Below the pieces are notes generated by a model. That model was not told the DNA's origin. It saw only the letters and a program-made list of their open reading frames with translations, and ran no database searches. The position numbers were made by a program, and so were the translations under genes. A stretch of DNA of 64,000 bases, taken from NCBI GenBank assembly GCA_965644315.1, contig CBFFRQ010000069.1, forward strand, positions 372,001 through 436,000, given 5' to 3'. Shown piece by piece: positions 8,946 through 18,563 of this stretch. The number at the start of each line of letters is the position of its first letter. The first letter of the stretch is position 1. The DNA is from Caecitellus pseudoparvulus (lineage: Eukaryota; Bigyra: Bicosoecida).

Positions 8946-10634
8946 TCAAGCCTTGCTCTCCGAGAGGCCCCCCTGCCCTCCTGACGCGCGCAGGGCTGAG
9001 ATGCCTTGCCGAGCCTCCGCCTCCACGCGCTCCGCGAGAGTCACGGCGAACGACGGCGAGCAGTACTCCACGACCTCGGGCGGGAAGTTGTCGTTCACGG
9101 CGTCCACCAGCTCGCTCACCCCCGCGTCGGCGGTGTCCAGGGACTGAATGAGTTTCAGCCCCCCGCTGGCCACCAGGGCCCGCCGCTGGGCCTGGTCCTC
9201 TGGCAGCACCTCCACGAACCGCGCCAGGAGCAGCTTGAGGGTGCGGGTGGGCGCAATGGGCAGCAGGGGCTGCATGGCTGCCAGGTGCCGGCAGTGCGTC
9301 AGCGTCACCCGCAGCGCACGCTGGGCCTTGTCTCGCAGGTCGTCGCTGGCCTCTTCGTGCAGCATGGCAGCCATGAGGTGGCGTAATACGTCTGCCTCCG
9401 CCAGCACCTGCGCATGCTCCACGCCGTGCTTGCCGCACTGCCCCAGTGCCCACACCGCCGCCGCCTTGATGTGGTCCTCTGGCTCCGTCACCAGCGCATC
9501 CTTCAGCACCGGCACGCCGCCGCTGTGCATGACCGCCATGGCCAGCGTCTCGCTGTAACTGGCCACGAAGCCCAGGGCCATGATGGCGGGCAGGCGCGCG
9601 TTGCCGTGGCAGTCCCCCATGTAGTCCACCAGGAACCCCAGCCCCGTCGCCCGCACCACCAGGGCCGCCAGCTCCTCGCTGTGCTTCACCACCTCCCGCA
9701 CCGCCGCCACGGCGTTCTTGCGCACGTACACGTCGGCGTCCTGCGTCAGGTGCAGCAGGTCTGGGAAGATGCCGCCCTCCACTGCCTGCTCGGCCAGGGG
9801 CAGGCTGTGCTTGATCACCTGCGCCAGGCAGTTGGAGGTCTGGCGCTTCACCTTGGCGTCGGTGGAGGACAGCAGCGCCGCCAGGGTGGGCAAGACGCCT
9901 GCCTCCGTCACCGCCTCCGCCAGCTCTGGCGTGTGCTTGGCGATGTCGCCCAGCGCCGCGACGCAGGCGCGCACCAGGGCGGGCTGCGGCTCCCGCGCGC
10001 TGACGACGAGGCTGGGCAAGGCGTCGGCTTGCACCACCTGCGTCGCTGTGGCGGGGGAGTGGCTGGCCAGGACGCCCAGGGACAGCGCGGCTGCCTCCCG
10101 CACTGCGCTGTCCAGGTGAGTCAGCGCCAGCACCAGCACTGGCGCCGCGCCCGCCTCAACACAGCACTGCCCCAGCTCCTCGCTGTGCTTGGCCACCGCC
10201 CGGATGACGAAGGCGCCGGCTTTGAGGTGGGCGGGGGCCACGCCCTCGCGGGCCATGGACGTCGTCAGCTCGCTGAGCACGTCGCTGGTGACGAGCTCAG
10301 TCGCCAGCTCTGTGCTGTACGAGGCCAGGCGGCCCAGCGCCATGGCAGCGAGCTGCTGCACCGTTGGCAACTGCGAAGGTGGCGTGGAGATGGTGGGCGT
10401 GTTGAGTCGGTGCTGTGAGTGGGCTGGTGCGAGGGCGCGGCCAGCAGGCCCTGCCTGCGCCAGGCGGCCACTCACGCGGTCATGCAGCAGCTTCTTGAGC
10501 TCAGTGACAGCGCCCTCCTCCAGCAGGCTCTCGAGGTAGTGCGGCTTGCTGGCCATGTCGGCGATGTCTGTCACATACGCCAGCCGCGCCTTTTGGAACT
10601 TCTCGAAGCTGTTGCGCACCACACGCGCTGCCAT
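8946..10634 (-). CDS. SPAG6: SPAG6/PF16, armadillo-repeat protein of the axonemal central apparatus
   Basis: SPAG6 (PF16 in Chlamydomonas) binds the C1 central microtubule and is needed for flagellar motility. There are two exons, 10634-10476 and 10370-8946 (527 aa; human 509). The sequence follows the family end to end: FEKFQKARLAYVTDIADMA at the N-terminus, then armadillo repeats such as LAAMALGRLASYS, NARLPAIMALGFVASYSE and EDHIKAAAVWALGQCGKH, and the C-terminal EVVEYCSPSFAVTLAERV. The 105-nt intron (GTGAGT...TTCGCAG) is a multiple of three without a stop, so unspliced RNA would encode a 35-residue Ala/Pro-rich insert within the first repeat. It is divergent from the ATP-grasp gene. Confidence 0.95.
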   Translation of the reverse strand: MAARVVRNSFEKFQKARLAYVTDIADMASKPHYLESLLEEGAVTELKKLLHDRVSGRLAQAGPAGRALAPAHSQHRLNTPTISTPPSQLPTVQQLAAMALGRLASYSTELATELVTSDVLSELTTSMAREGVAPAHLKAGAFVIRAVAKHSEELGQCCVEAGAAPVLVLALTHLDSAVREAAALSLGVLASHSPATATQVVQADALPSLVVSAREPQPALVRACVAALGDIAKHTPELAEAVTEAGVLPTLAALLSSTDAKVKRQTSNCLAQVIKHSLPLAEQAVEGGIFPDLLHLTQDADVYVRKNAVAAVREVVKHSEELAALVVRATGLGFLVDYMGDCHGNARLPAIMALGFVASYSETLAMAVMHSGGVPVLKDALVTEPEDHIKAAAVWALGQCGKHGVEHAQVLAEADVLRHLMAAMLHEEASDDLRDKAQRALRVTLTHCRHLAAMQPLLPIAPTRTLKLLLARFVEVLPEDQAQRRALVASGGLKLIQSLDTADAGVSELVDAVNDNFPPEVVEYCSPSFAVTLAERVEAEARQGISALRASGGQGGLSESKA

Positions 10635-11029
10635 GTTGGCGGCTTGCGATGTCGAGTCGGAGGCAGACCGATTTCCGCTCCTGCCCAACCGGCGTCTTGC
10701 CTGTCAACAGGGCAGCCCGCGGCGACAGCACGCAGTTCTTGAGGTTGTACCAGTAACGGGGGTGGGTACCCAGATTTCACTGCAGTGTGCTGTATCCTGA
10801 CACCAGGCTGCGTATCTGCCAGGGGAGTTTGGCCCACGGCTCGCACTGCTGGCGCTGCCCGAGACATGAAGAGTGTCCACTTCAAATTCAAACAAACCCC
10901 CGATTAGAAGGCTGTGAGTGTGTGCGAATTCCTCCCTGTTTTCACTTTCAAGTGCAGCCTCCACGCGCCTCAGGACTGAATGCAAGTGGGGCCAGCCTGC
11001 GGAAATCGAAGGCCAGCCCAACTCGCGAA
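10635..11029. promoter_or_regulatory. Divergent intergenic region between SPAG6 and the ATP-grasp gene
   Basis: About 395 bp between two outward-facing start codons. It contains TTCAAATTC at about 10880, close to a CTTCAAATT seen in another divergent region (18307), and an AATGCA at about 10978. No TATA box is recognised. Confidence 0.35.
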
Positions 11030-12265
11030 ATGGATGCCCTGATCGCAGGCGGGCTGGCGGCGGCGGCGACAGCAGTCACCCTCGCGCTGCGCAGTCGTGT
11101 AGCGCGCAGAGTGGCCTCGGCCAGTGCCACGGCGCATGCCCGCGCACAAGGCCCCCTGGTGGTGTTGCTGTCGTGTGACGAGGTGGAGCGCACCGTGGGC
11201 AGCGGCTGGAGCGCAGTGTACGGCGACAGCGCAGTGGACGACGCACCCCTGTGGCGGGAGCTGTCCGCCCTGCAAGTGCCCTTCGTGCGTGTGTCTTGGA
11301 CCTCCCCACGTGCCCTGCGCATTGTGAAACGAGCGGCGGCGGGCGGCGGCTGCCTCGTCGTCACACGGCAAACGTGGGATTACAGCTCCGGCCCGGCGCG
11401 CCTGCAGGCGTTCCTGGCGGCGCTGCAGGCCATGCAGGAGGCCGGTGCAACTCTCTGGAACGACCTGCGCCTCATCCAGTGGAGCTCCCACAAGAGCTAC
11501 CTCGGCAGGCTGCACGGCGCAGGCGTGGTGACGGTGTCCACGCTGCAAGTGCCGCCGGCGGCGGAGGGCGGGCAGCGAGTCAACCTCAACGCAGCAGCAC
11601 AGCGCCTGTCTGCCCGGCACGGACTGGTCATCAAGCCTGCCATTGGCGGCTCTGCGCGTGGCAGTGTGCTGGTGGAGGACCTCACACGGGCCCCGGCAGT
11701 GCGTGCAGCCGAGGCGTACCTTCACGCGGCAGGGGGTTGGAGTGTGGCCAGCCGAGTGCCTGTGGGGGACGGCCCTGGGAAGTGGAGTGGGGAGGTGGAA
11801 ACCATGCTGGTGCAGGCATTTGCGCCGTCCATTCGGCAGCATGGCGAGCTGAGCGTGGTGGTGGTGCTGGGGCACATCACGCACGCGGTGGTGAAACGCC
11901 CTGCAGCGGGCGGCGGTGACTTCAAGGTGCAGGCGGAGTACGGCGGGTGGGAGGAGGTGACGACCCTGCCGCACGCGACGCACGAGGTCGTGCACAGCAT
12001 CCTGCGCAAGGCTGCGCGGCAGGCGGGCTTGCCAGCTCCGTCCACAGGGGCGCCCCTGCCAGAGGCGGGGCTGCCGCTGGCCCGGGTGGACTTCCTGCGT
12101 TGCAACGACAGCAACCGCCCCGAGTCACTGCAGGTGATGGAGGTGGAGTGTGTGGAGCCACAGCTGTTCTTTGCACATTTCCCAGCGGCGGCCAAGCGCC
12201 TGGCCAAGGGCATGTGGGCCTGGCATCGCCGCGCCTGCCACGCGCAGGCCAAGGCGAAGCAGTAA
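11030..12265 (+). CDS. ATP-grasp family ligase, bacterial DcsG/RimK-like
   Basis: A single exon encodes 411 aa. ATP-grasp enzymes join a carboxylate to an amine through an acyl-phosphate; the natural substrate here cannot be read. Visible features are an N-terminal hydrophobic segment (ALIAGGLAAAATAVTLAL), a Rossmann-like preATP-grasp part, LIQWSSHKSYLGRLHGAGV (the lead-in seen in bacterial cycloserine-ligase-like proteins), LVIKPAIGGSARG (ATP-binding lysine and glycine loop), HAVVKRPAAGGGDFKVQAEYGG, and the metal-binding RVDFLRC...VMEVECVEPQLFF. The order matches bacterial uncharacterised ATP-grasp proteins better than eukaryotic glutathione synthetase. Possible bacterial origin is inferred. 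A recurrent AATGCA element overlaps the TAA stop. Confidence 0.68.
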   Translation: MDALIAGGLAAAATAVTLALRSRVARRVASASATAHARAQGPLVVLLSCDEVERTVGSGWSAVYGDSAVDDAPLWRELSALQVPFVRVSWTSPRALRIVKRAAAGGGCLVVTRQTWDYSSGPARLQAFLAALQAMQEAGATLWNDLRLIQWSSHKSYLGRLHGAGVVTVSTLQVPPAAEGGQRVNLNAAAQRLSARHGLVIKPAIGGSARGSVLVEDLTRAPAVRAAEAYLHAAGGWSVASRVPVGDGPGKWSGEVETMLVQAFAPSIRQHGELSVVVVLGHITHAVVKRPAAGGGDFKVQAEYGGWEEVTTLPHATHEVVHSILRKAARQAGLPAPSTGAPLPEAGLPLARVDFLRCNDSNRPESLQVMEVECVEPQLFFAHFPAAAKRLAKGMWAWHRRACHAQAKAKQ

Positions 12266-12509
12266 TGCAGCAGGTGGCCAGGCTCGCCGTGCAGAGCAGG
12301 GGGTGCCGACACATCCCAAGGCTGCAGCAAAGCGCGTGGTTTGCCTGCCTCCTGTCCGTTCCCCACAGGCCTGTCCTGCACACGTCTGTGCTTGGCAGCT
12401 GCGACGGTCCGCTGCGTCCCTGCGGAATTGCGGAAGTTGAACAGCCTGTTCGCTTTCCGCAAGGCACCCCCCTTGCCACGCACACACGTCACAGCACACG
12501 CAGCCCAGG

Positions 12510-15500
12510 ATGCCTTCCAGTGGCACATCAACAACACCTTCGACGGCGGGTCGGAGGCGGCGCACTGCTCCCTCTGTCTCGCGAACGGGGCTGCCAGAGG
12601 GCACCGAGCAGCGCCTCGCGGCGCTCTCCGCTCCCCACGTTCAGTCCTTCAACTACATGCTGGACCAAGGCCTGCAGGCGGCCGTGGAGGACTTGCAGCC
12701 CAGGGAGATGTTCTTCGAGAAGGGCGGGGAACGCGTGCAGTTCTGGATCGAGGCAGCCCACGTGGGCATGCCCACCGTCACCGACAGCCGCATGGACACC
12801 CGCCTGCTGCCGCGGGAGTGCCGTGAGCGCGGCATGACGTATGCGGCGCCGCTGAGCGTCAAGGTGGGGCACATGGTGGGGGAGGGTGAGGTGCACCACC
12901 AGGACGTGGACCTGGGCCTGCTGCCCATCATGGTGCGCTCCTCCCGCTGCCACCTGCACGGGCTGGGCCCCGCCGCCCTGGCCGCGGGGCACGAGGAGGC
13001 GAACGAGTTCGGCGGCTACTTCCTGTGCAACGGCATCGAGCGCATCGTGCGCATGATCCAGATCCCCCGCCGCAACTACCCCATGGCCATCACGCGGGCC
13101 TCCTTCGTCAAGCGCGGCAAGCTGTACAGCACCAAGGGCGTCATGATTCGCTGCGCCCGCCCCGACCAGACCACCATCACCCTCACCCTGCACTACCTCC
13201 TGGACGGCAACGCCACCGTGCGCTTCAGCATGCGCCGGCAGGAGTTCTTCCTCCCCGTCATGCTGCTGCTCAAGGCGCTGGCGGAGGCGTCTGACGCGGA
13301 AATCTTCAGCCGCGTCCTGGGCGGCGACACAGAGGACACGTACTTGTCAGACCGCATGCACATCATCCTGCACGACTACGCGGCTGCCTTTGGCCACCTG
13401 CGCAGCCGGGAGGCGGTGCTGGAGTTCCTGGGCGAGCGTTTCCGCACCGTGCTGGACATGCCAGACAGCCTCAGCCACATGCAGGCGGGGCAGTACTTGC
13501 TGGACCGCTTCATCCTGGTGCACCTGCCGTCCCACGCTGACAAGTTCCATGCTCTGGTGCTCATGCTGCGCAAGCTGTACGCGTTCGTGGCGGGCAAGTG
13601 CGCGGAAGACAACGCTGACGCAGCGTCGAACCAGGAAGTGCTGCTGGCGGGGCACCTCTTTCTCATGCAGCTCAAGGAGCAGCTGGAAACGGCCCTGCGC
13701 AGTGTTGGGGATGCCATGCGGCGGGATGTGCGCCTGGGGCGCGCTGGACCGCGCGGGCAGCGCTCCGACACCGCCCTGTCCCTGCCTGGCGTTGCGCCGC
13801 CTGCGACGGTTTCTGACGTGTACGCCTTCACCTACTTCAAGCGCCTGCTGCAGCGCATGCCGGACGTCGGCAAGGCCATGTACACAACCATGGCCACGGG
13901 GAACTTGAACTCCCCCTCTGGCCTGGACTTGATGCAGCAGACGGGCTTCACAGTGGTGGCTGACCGCATCAATTTCCTGCGTTTCCTCACGCACTTCCGC
14001 TCCATCCACCGTGGCCAGTTCTTCACAGAGATGAAGACCACCGCCGTGCGCAAGCTGCTGCCGGAGTCCTGGGGCTTCATGTGCCCCGTGCACACCCCCG
14101 ATGGCTCCCCCTGCGGCCTGCTGAACCACCTGGCAGCTGACTGCACCATGGTCACCCACAGCACCGTGACGAAGGACTTGCCGGCGCTGCTCGTGAGCAT
14201 GGGCGTGCAGCCGTGTGTGGGCACCGGCACCCTCCTGCGTGCTGGGGACTTGCCGGTGGTGCTGGATGGCCGGGTGCTGGGCGGCGTGGATTTGGCCACT
14301 GCCGGCAGCATTGCCCGCCGCCTGAGGGACTTGAAGGCCCACGCCCTCACCACCGCCTGTGCCGCGCAGGGCATCCACGACGCCCGGGACATGACCTTGG
14401 CAGGCGCCCTCGCCGACGCTGGCCCGGCAGCGTCGGGGCGCGTGGCCGACACACCCGCCGCCCTCCCGTGGGTGCCGCCCAGTATGGAGGTGGCCCTGGT
14501 GCCCCCCGCAGGCCAGCCCTCCGCCTACGACGCCGCATCCGGCATGAAGCCTGCCGGCGGGCTCATGGGCACCTTCCCCGGCCTGTGGCTGTTCACGCAG
14601 GCGGCGCGCTTCCTGCGCCCCGTGCGGCAGCTGTGGAGTGGTAAGGTGGAGCTGCTGGGCAGCATGGAGCAGGTGTACATGGACATCGCCTGCACGGCAG
14701 ACGACGTGACGGACATCGTGGGCCTGGGGCCGCAGGGCGCCGCACAGGCGTCGGCGCAGGTCGCCGCTGCCGTGGCAGGGGACGCCGCCGCCGTCGCAGC
14801 CCTGCGCGGGGACACGCCCGACGGCGCCCTGCACCCCTACACACACATGGAGACGTCCCCCCGCGCCATGCTGAGCCTGGCTGCGTCCCTGACGCCCTTC
14901 TCCGACATGAACCAGTCCCCCCGCAACATGTACCAGTGCCAGATGGCCAAGCAGACCATGGGCACGCCGGCCCACGCCATGTCCACACGCTCCGACACCA
15001 AGCTGTACCGCCTGCAGACGCCGCAGGTGCCCCTCGTGCAGACTGAGGCGCAGGCGGCGTACGGGCTGGATGAGTTCCCCAACGGCGCCAACGCCATCGT
15101 GGCGGTGGTGGCGTACACGGGCATGGACATGGAGGACGCCATGATCGTGAACAAGGGCTCCTACGACAGGGGCTTCGCGCATGCTTCCGTGTACAAGACG
15201 CACATCGTGGACTTGGCCGAGAAGAAGGGCGCGGCGGGGCAGTACGTCTTCGCCAACTCTAAGGGCGGCGGGCGGGGCCGCCGAGCCAAGCCTGGCGGCG
15301 CGCCCGGCGGCCTGGTGGAGCCCCGCCTGGACCTGGACGGCCTGCCGCCAGTGGGCACGCGCCTGACGCAGGGCGACCCCGTGTACATGGTGCACGACAC
15401 CGTGGAGGGCAGCTTCCACGTGAACAAGCACAAGGACGCGGAGCCTGCGGTGGTGGAGGCGGTGCGGGTGCTGGGGCCCACCAAGGGCGGTGGCAAGGGC

Positions 15501-16481
15501 GGCGGTATCACCCGCGTCGCGCTGCGCCTGCGGTACAACCGCAACCCCGTCGTGGGGGACAAGTTCTCCTCACGCCACGGGCAGAAGGGCACCCTGTCCC
15601 TCCTGTGGCCGCAGGAGGACATGCCCTTCACGGAGCACGGCATGACGCCTGACATCATCATCAACCCCCACGCCTTCCCCTCCCGCATGACCATCGGCAT
15701 GCTGGTGGAGAGCATGGCGGGCAAGGCAGGCGCCATGCACGGGCGGTACCAGGACGCCACCCCCTTCGCCTTCAACGAGCGCCAGCGGGCCGTGGACTAC
15801 TTCGGCGAGCAGCTGGAGAGCGCGGGGTACTCGTACTACGGCACAGAGCCCATGTACTCTGGCGTCTCAGGCACGGAGCTGCACGCCCACATCTACATCG
15901 GCGTCGTGTACTACCAGCGCCTCCGGCACATGGTCAGCGACAAGTACCAGGTGCGGTCCATGGGCCCCATCAACAACCTCACGCGGCAGCCGCTGAAGGG
16001 GCGCAAGCGCCGAGGAGGCATCCGCTTCGGCGAGATGGAGCGTGACTCCCTCCTCGCCCACGGCGTCTCCTACCTCCTGCACGATCGCCTCATGAACTGC
16101 TCCGACAGGCACGTCGGCGTCGTCTGCACCAACTGCGGCAGCCTGCTGTCCCCCATGGCCGTGCCGCCTGGCACGCAGGGTGATGAGGGCTCCCTCCTGG
16201 ACGCCTTCACCTCCAAGCCGGATGCCATGGCCACCAGTAGCATGGGGGCCGTCATGCCTGCCACGGCCGCCGTCCGCGCAGCCACCAAGGGCGCCGCCAA
16301 GCCCATGGAGCGCGGTCTGCGGTACTGGTGCCTGTCCTGCGAGACGGGCCGGCACTGCGTCACCATGCCCCTGCCGTATGTCTTCCGCTACCTCGTCAAC
16401 GAGCTCAGCGGCATGGGCGTGCGCCTGACCCTGGATGTCAAGGACCACGCTGTGGCTGCGGGTCCCGCTGTGGGCGAGTGA
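12510..16481 (+). CDS. RPA2: DNA-directed RNA polymerase I second-largest subunit (RPA2/RPA135/POLR1B)
   Basis: The beta-like subunit of RNA polymerase I, which makes the large rRNA precursor in the nucleolus. It is 1323 aa and intronless. Pol I features: APHVQSFNYMLDQGL at the N-terminus, MVRSSRCHLHGLGP, HEEANEFGGYFLCNGIER, IPRRNYPMAITR. Conserved beta-subunit motifs follow: GFMCPVHTPDGSPCGLLNHL, the active-site region NAIVAVVAYTGMDMEDAM, DKFSSRHGQKGTLS and RFGEMERDSLLAHG. The C-terminal zinc ribbon has CTNCG and CLSC. The spelling of the lobe (CHLHGL, FGGYF) favours Pol I over Pol II or III. The start follows an in-frame upstream region without homology. Its stop is 9 nt before the palindrome CAATGCATTG shared with the convergent TBC gene. 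Confidence 0.92.
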   Translation: MPSSGTSTTPSTAGRRRRTAPSVSRTGLPEGTEQRLAALSAPHVQSFNYMLDQGLQAAVEDLQPREMFFEKGGERVQFWIEAAHVGMPTVTDSRMDTRLLPRECRERGMTYAAPLSVKVGHMVGEGEVHHQDVDLGLLPIMVRSSRCHLHGLGPAALAAGHEEANEFGGYFLCNGIERIVRMIQIPRRNYPMAITRASFVKRGKLYSTKGVMIRCARPDQTTITLTLHYLLDGNATVRFSMRRQEFFLPVMLLLKALAEASDAEIFSRVLGGDTEDTYLSDRMHIILHDYAAAFGHLRSREAVLEFLGERFRTVLDMPDSLSHMQAGQYLLDRFILVHLPSHADKFHALVLMLRKLYAFVAGKCAEDNADAASNQEVLLAGHLFLMQLKEQLETALRSVGDAMRRDVRLGRAGPRGQRSDTALSLPGVAPPATVSDVYAFTYFKRLLQRMPDVGKAMYTTMATGNLNSPSGLDLMQQTGFTVVADRINFLRFLTHFRSIHRGQFFTEMKTTAVRKLLPESWGFMCPVHTPDGSPCGLLNHLAADCTMVTHSTVTKDLPALLVSMGVQPCVGTGTLLRAGDLPVVLDGRVLGGVDLATAGSIARRLRDLKAHALTTACAAQGIHDARDMTLAGALADAGPAASGRVADTPAALPWVPPSMEVALVPPAGQPSAYDAASGMKPAGGLMGTFPGLWLFTQAARFLRPVRQLWSGKVELLGSMEQVYMDIACTADDVTDIVGLGPQGAAQASAQVAAAVAGDAAAVAALRGDTPDGALHPYTHMETSPRAMLSLAASLTPFSDMNQSPRNMYQCQMAKQTMGTPAHAMSTRSDTKLYRLQTPQVPLVQTEAQAAYGLDEFPNGANAIVAVVAYTGMDMEDAMIVNKGSYDRGFAHASVYKTHIVDLAEKKGAAGQYVFANSKGGGRGRRAKPGGAPGGLVEPRLDLDGLPPVGTRLTQGDPVYMVHDTVEGSFHVNKHKDAEPAVVEAVRVLGPTKGGGKGGGITRVALRLRYNRNPVVGDKFSSRHGQKGTLSLLWPQEDMPFTEHGMTPDIIINPHAFPSRMTIGMLVESMAGKAGAMHGRYQDATPFAFNERQRAVDYFGEQLESAGYSYYGTEPMYSGVSGTELHAHIYIGVVYYQRLRHMVSDKYQVRSMGPINNLTRQPLKGRKRRGGIRFGEMERDSLLAHGVSYLLHDRLMNCSDRHVGVVCTNCGSLLSPMAVPPGTQGDEGSLLDAFTSKPDAMATSSMGAVMPATAAVRAATKGAAKPMERGLRYWCLSCETGRHCVTMPLPYVFRYLVNELSGMGVRLTLDVKDHAVAAGPAVGE

Positions 16482-16490
16482 CGCCGTCCC

Positions 16491-16500
16491 CAATGCATTG
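16491..16500. terminator. Palindromic 3'-end element CAATGCATTG between RPA2 and the TBC gene
   Basis: A perfect 10-bp palindrome lies 9 nt after the RPA2 stop and 13 nt after the TBC stop on the other strand. The same decamer recurs between two other convergent pairs. Inference: a bidirectional poly(A)/cleavage signal. Confidence 0.5.
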
Positions 16501-16513
16501 CGCTGCACGCCCG

Positions 16514-18197
16514 TCACGGGGACCCGGTGCCCTCTGGTGCCTCCACCACCAGCCAGCTCTCGCCCAGGGCAGGGGGGAGGGCGGAGCTGCCCGCGCCACC
16601 TGTGCCTTCCGCCGCACTGCTGCTGCTGCTGTGAGGCGGCTGCGCCTCTGCCGGGGCTGTGCCCTCGGGCTGTGCAGCCTCCGGCGTGGGGGAGGGGCTG
16701 CCTGGCGCTGGGGGCGAGGCGCCCGCGTGGACCTCCCCTGGCGGGGCAGAGGGTGAGGGGTGCTGGGGACTCTGCCCACGCTGCGCCTCCTCTGCATACC
16801 ACGCACTCCACACGGCAGGGGTGATTGTGGGGAAGGCTTGCGCGGCAGAGCTGGCCAGGTGCCTGGGCGGCGCCAACTCAAGAGACGTCGGCGTGGAGGT
16901 GCGTGTGCCCTCCTGCACCTGGCGGTGGCAGCCGTACGCCTTCAGCACAGACATGGCGGCCATGCAGTCCTGCTCCCCCTCCAAGTACACCTGCAGCTCC
17001 TGCAGCATGCGCAGGAACACCTGCACCGCGACGCTCCAGCCCCGCTGTAGGAAGGCGTCCCACACCTGCACAGCTTCCTCCCACGGCAGGACGATGGTGA
17101 AGAGGCAGAACCACCACTCGTGCACATGCATGGTGTTGGTGTCTGATTCCTGCAGCGCCAGGTGCACTTGCGGCAGGTGCTCCTGCACCGCCCGGGCCAT
17201 GACTGCGTTCACAGCGTGCAAGCCTGGCAGGCCAGTCCTGTACAGCTCCCGCATGTTGAACCGCGGGGCATGCAGCAAGCGCTGCATCAAGATGAAAGCG
17301 TCACGGGCATCCTCCTCCCCTGCACTGGCTTCGCAGTCGTCATCTCCGCCGCTCTCCCGGGACTTGTGCAGAGTGAGCAGGATGAAGGCCACGAGGAAGT
17401 TCATGCCTGTGAAGGGCCGCGCTGGCGTTGCAGCACCGGTCGACGCTGCGACGCGCTCAGGCGGGGAACGCACCCTGCACATACCCCACTTCGGGGTTCT
17501 CCTTGGCAAGCACCATCAGCACTAGGCGCAGGTTCCTCCGAAACACCGCGCTCTGCAGGGAGCCACGTGTGGGCGTTTCGTGCTGGCTCCGGCACTTGTG
17601 CTGCGCAGTCCCCGCAAGGGGCACCCTCCATACCTTTGTGTACTCCGTGCCCATGTGTGTCCGTTTTACATCCCGCTCGATGTCCCTCAGTGCTGCAGGG
17701 TGGGAGTGCGGAGGTGTGGCACGCAGCAACGCAAGAAATGCCAGCTGCCACTCACCCCGCCCGAAACGCCCCTCCAGGTCCACGCCCCCCTCCACCTCTT
17801 GCACCAGAGCGGAGAAGCGCTGGGTGAGCCGGGACTCCCCCAGCTCCTCTCCTGCGCAGTCTGAAGACTTCATCCACCTCTCACGCCGCTGAGGGTCTTG
17901 AGGGACGTGCTCGGCCGGGGGCAGCGGCGCTGCGCTCTTCACTGGCTCTGCCATAGTTCTCTTCTCCGCAACCCTGCTGGGCGTCGCCGATGCAGGGGCG
18001 GACTGGCTGTCCTCGTCATCTTTGGGGTCAAACAAGAACGATGTCAGGGGCGCAAGGTGCTTCTTCACCTCCTCCTGGTGAGACAGGGCGTAGCCGAGTG
18101 TCGCCGCCACTCCAGCCACCGCCAAGCCCCAGCCCGCAGCCTGCAGCGCCGCGTTGTTCCCGGCGCGCCTGCCCTTGGGCCGCCTCGCCGCCGCCAT
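16514..18197 (-). CDS. TBC-domain Rab GTPase-activating protein with N-terminal membrane segment
   Basis: Three exons, 18197-17634, 17552-17474 and 17406-16514 (511 aa), with introns of 81 and 67 nt. TBC proteins speed GTP hydrolysis by Rab GTPases with an arginine and a glutamine finger. Both are present: IERDVKRT (I-x-x-D-x-x-R) and GYVQGMNFLVAF (Y-x-Q), followed by HVHEWWFCLFTIVLPWEEAVQVWDAFLQRGW. The N-terminus has a basic start and a hydrophobic stretch (LQAAGWGLAVAGVAATLGYAL) that could anchor it in a membrane. The C-terminus is Pro/Ser-rich. The 81-nt intron (GTATGG...CTGCAG) is a multiple of three without a stop. It is convergent with RPA2 and divergent from the dehydrogenase. Confidence 0.85.
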
Positions 18198-18563
18198 TTC
18201 AGTGCAGTACTTCCCTTGACTTGCGATGACTGTGTGTTGGGGGTGCTGCTCTGCGGTTACCATGCGTGTCCTTCACAGAATAGATGTGACTAGGTTTTGG
18301 CACATCCCTTCAAATTGCTCGGCAGGGGAAGGCGCCCCGGGAAGAGGGGCCAACTGCACAATTCAACCTTTACCCCAAAAGCTGCTGCAGAGTCGCCGCA
18401 GCACTCATCGTCGCCTGCAGGAGGCGCATTGCTGAGCTGCAGAACTGCACGACCGCAAGGCAACTCGGCGCTCTGCTGCGAGCGACACGCCGCTGCCAGC
18501 TGCGCGAGTGGGACGACACGCGGAGCAGGTCAGGAAAAGCCTGTGAGCAGGAGCAATCGAGAG
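18198..18563. promoter_or_regulatory. Divergent intergenic region between the TBC gene and the SDR
   Basis: About 365 bp between outward-facing starts. CTTCAAATT at about 18307 resembles a motif upstream of SPAG6/ATP-grasp. No other element is recognised. Confidence 0.35.

Noticed and set aside
13347-15431. A 694-codon open frame antisense to RPA2
   Set aside because: Codon bias in GC-rich coding DNA keeps the antisense frame open; the product is His/Gln/Val-rich without similarity, while the plus strand is clearly RPA2.
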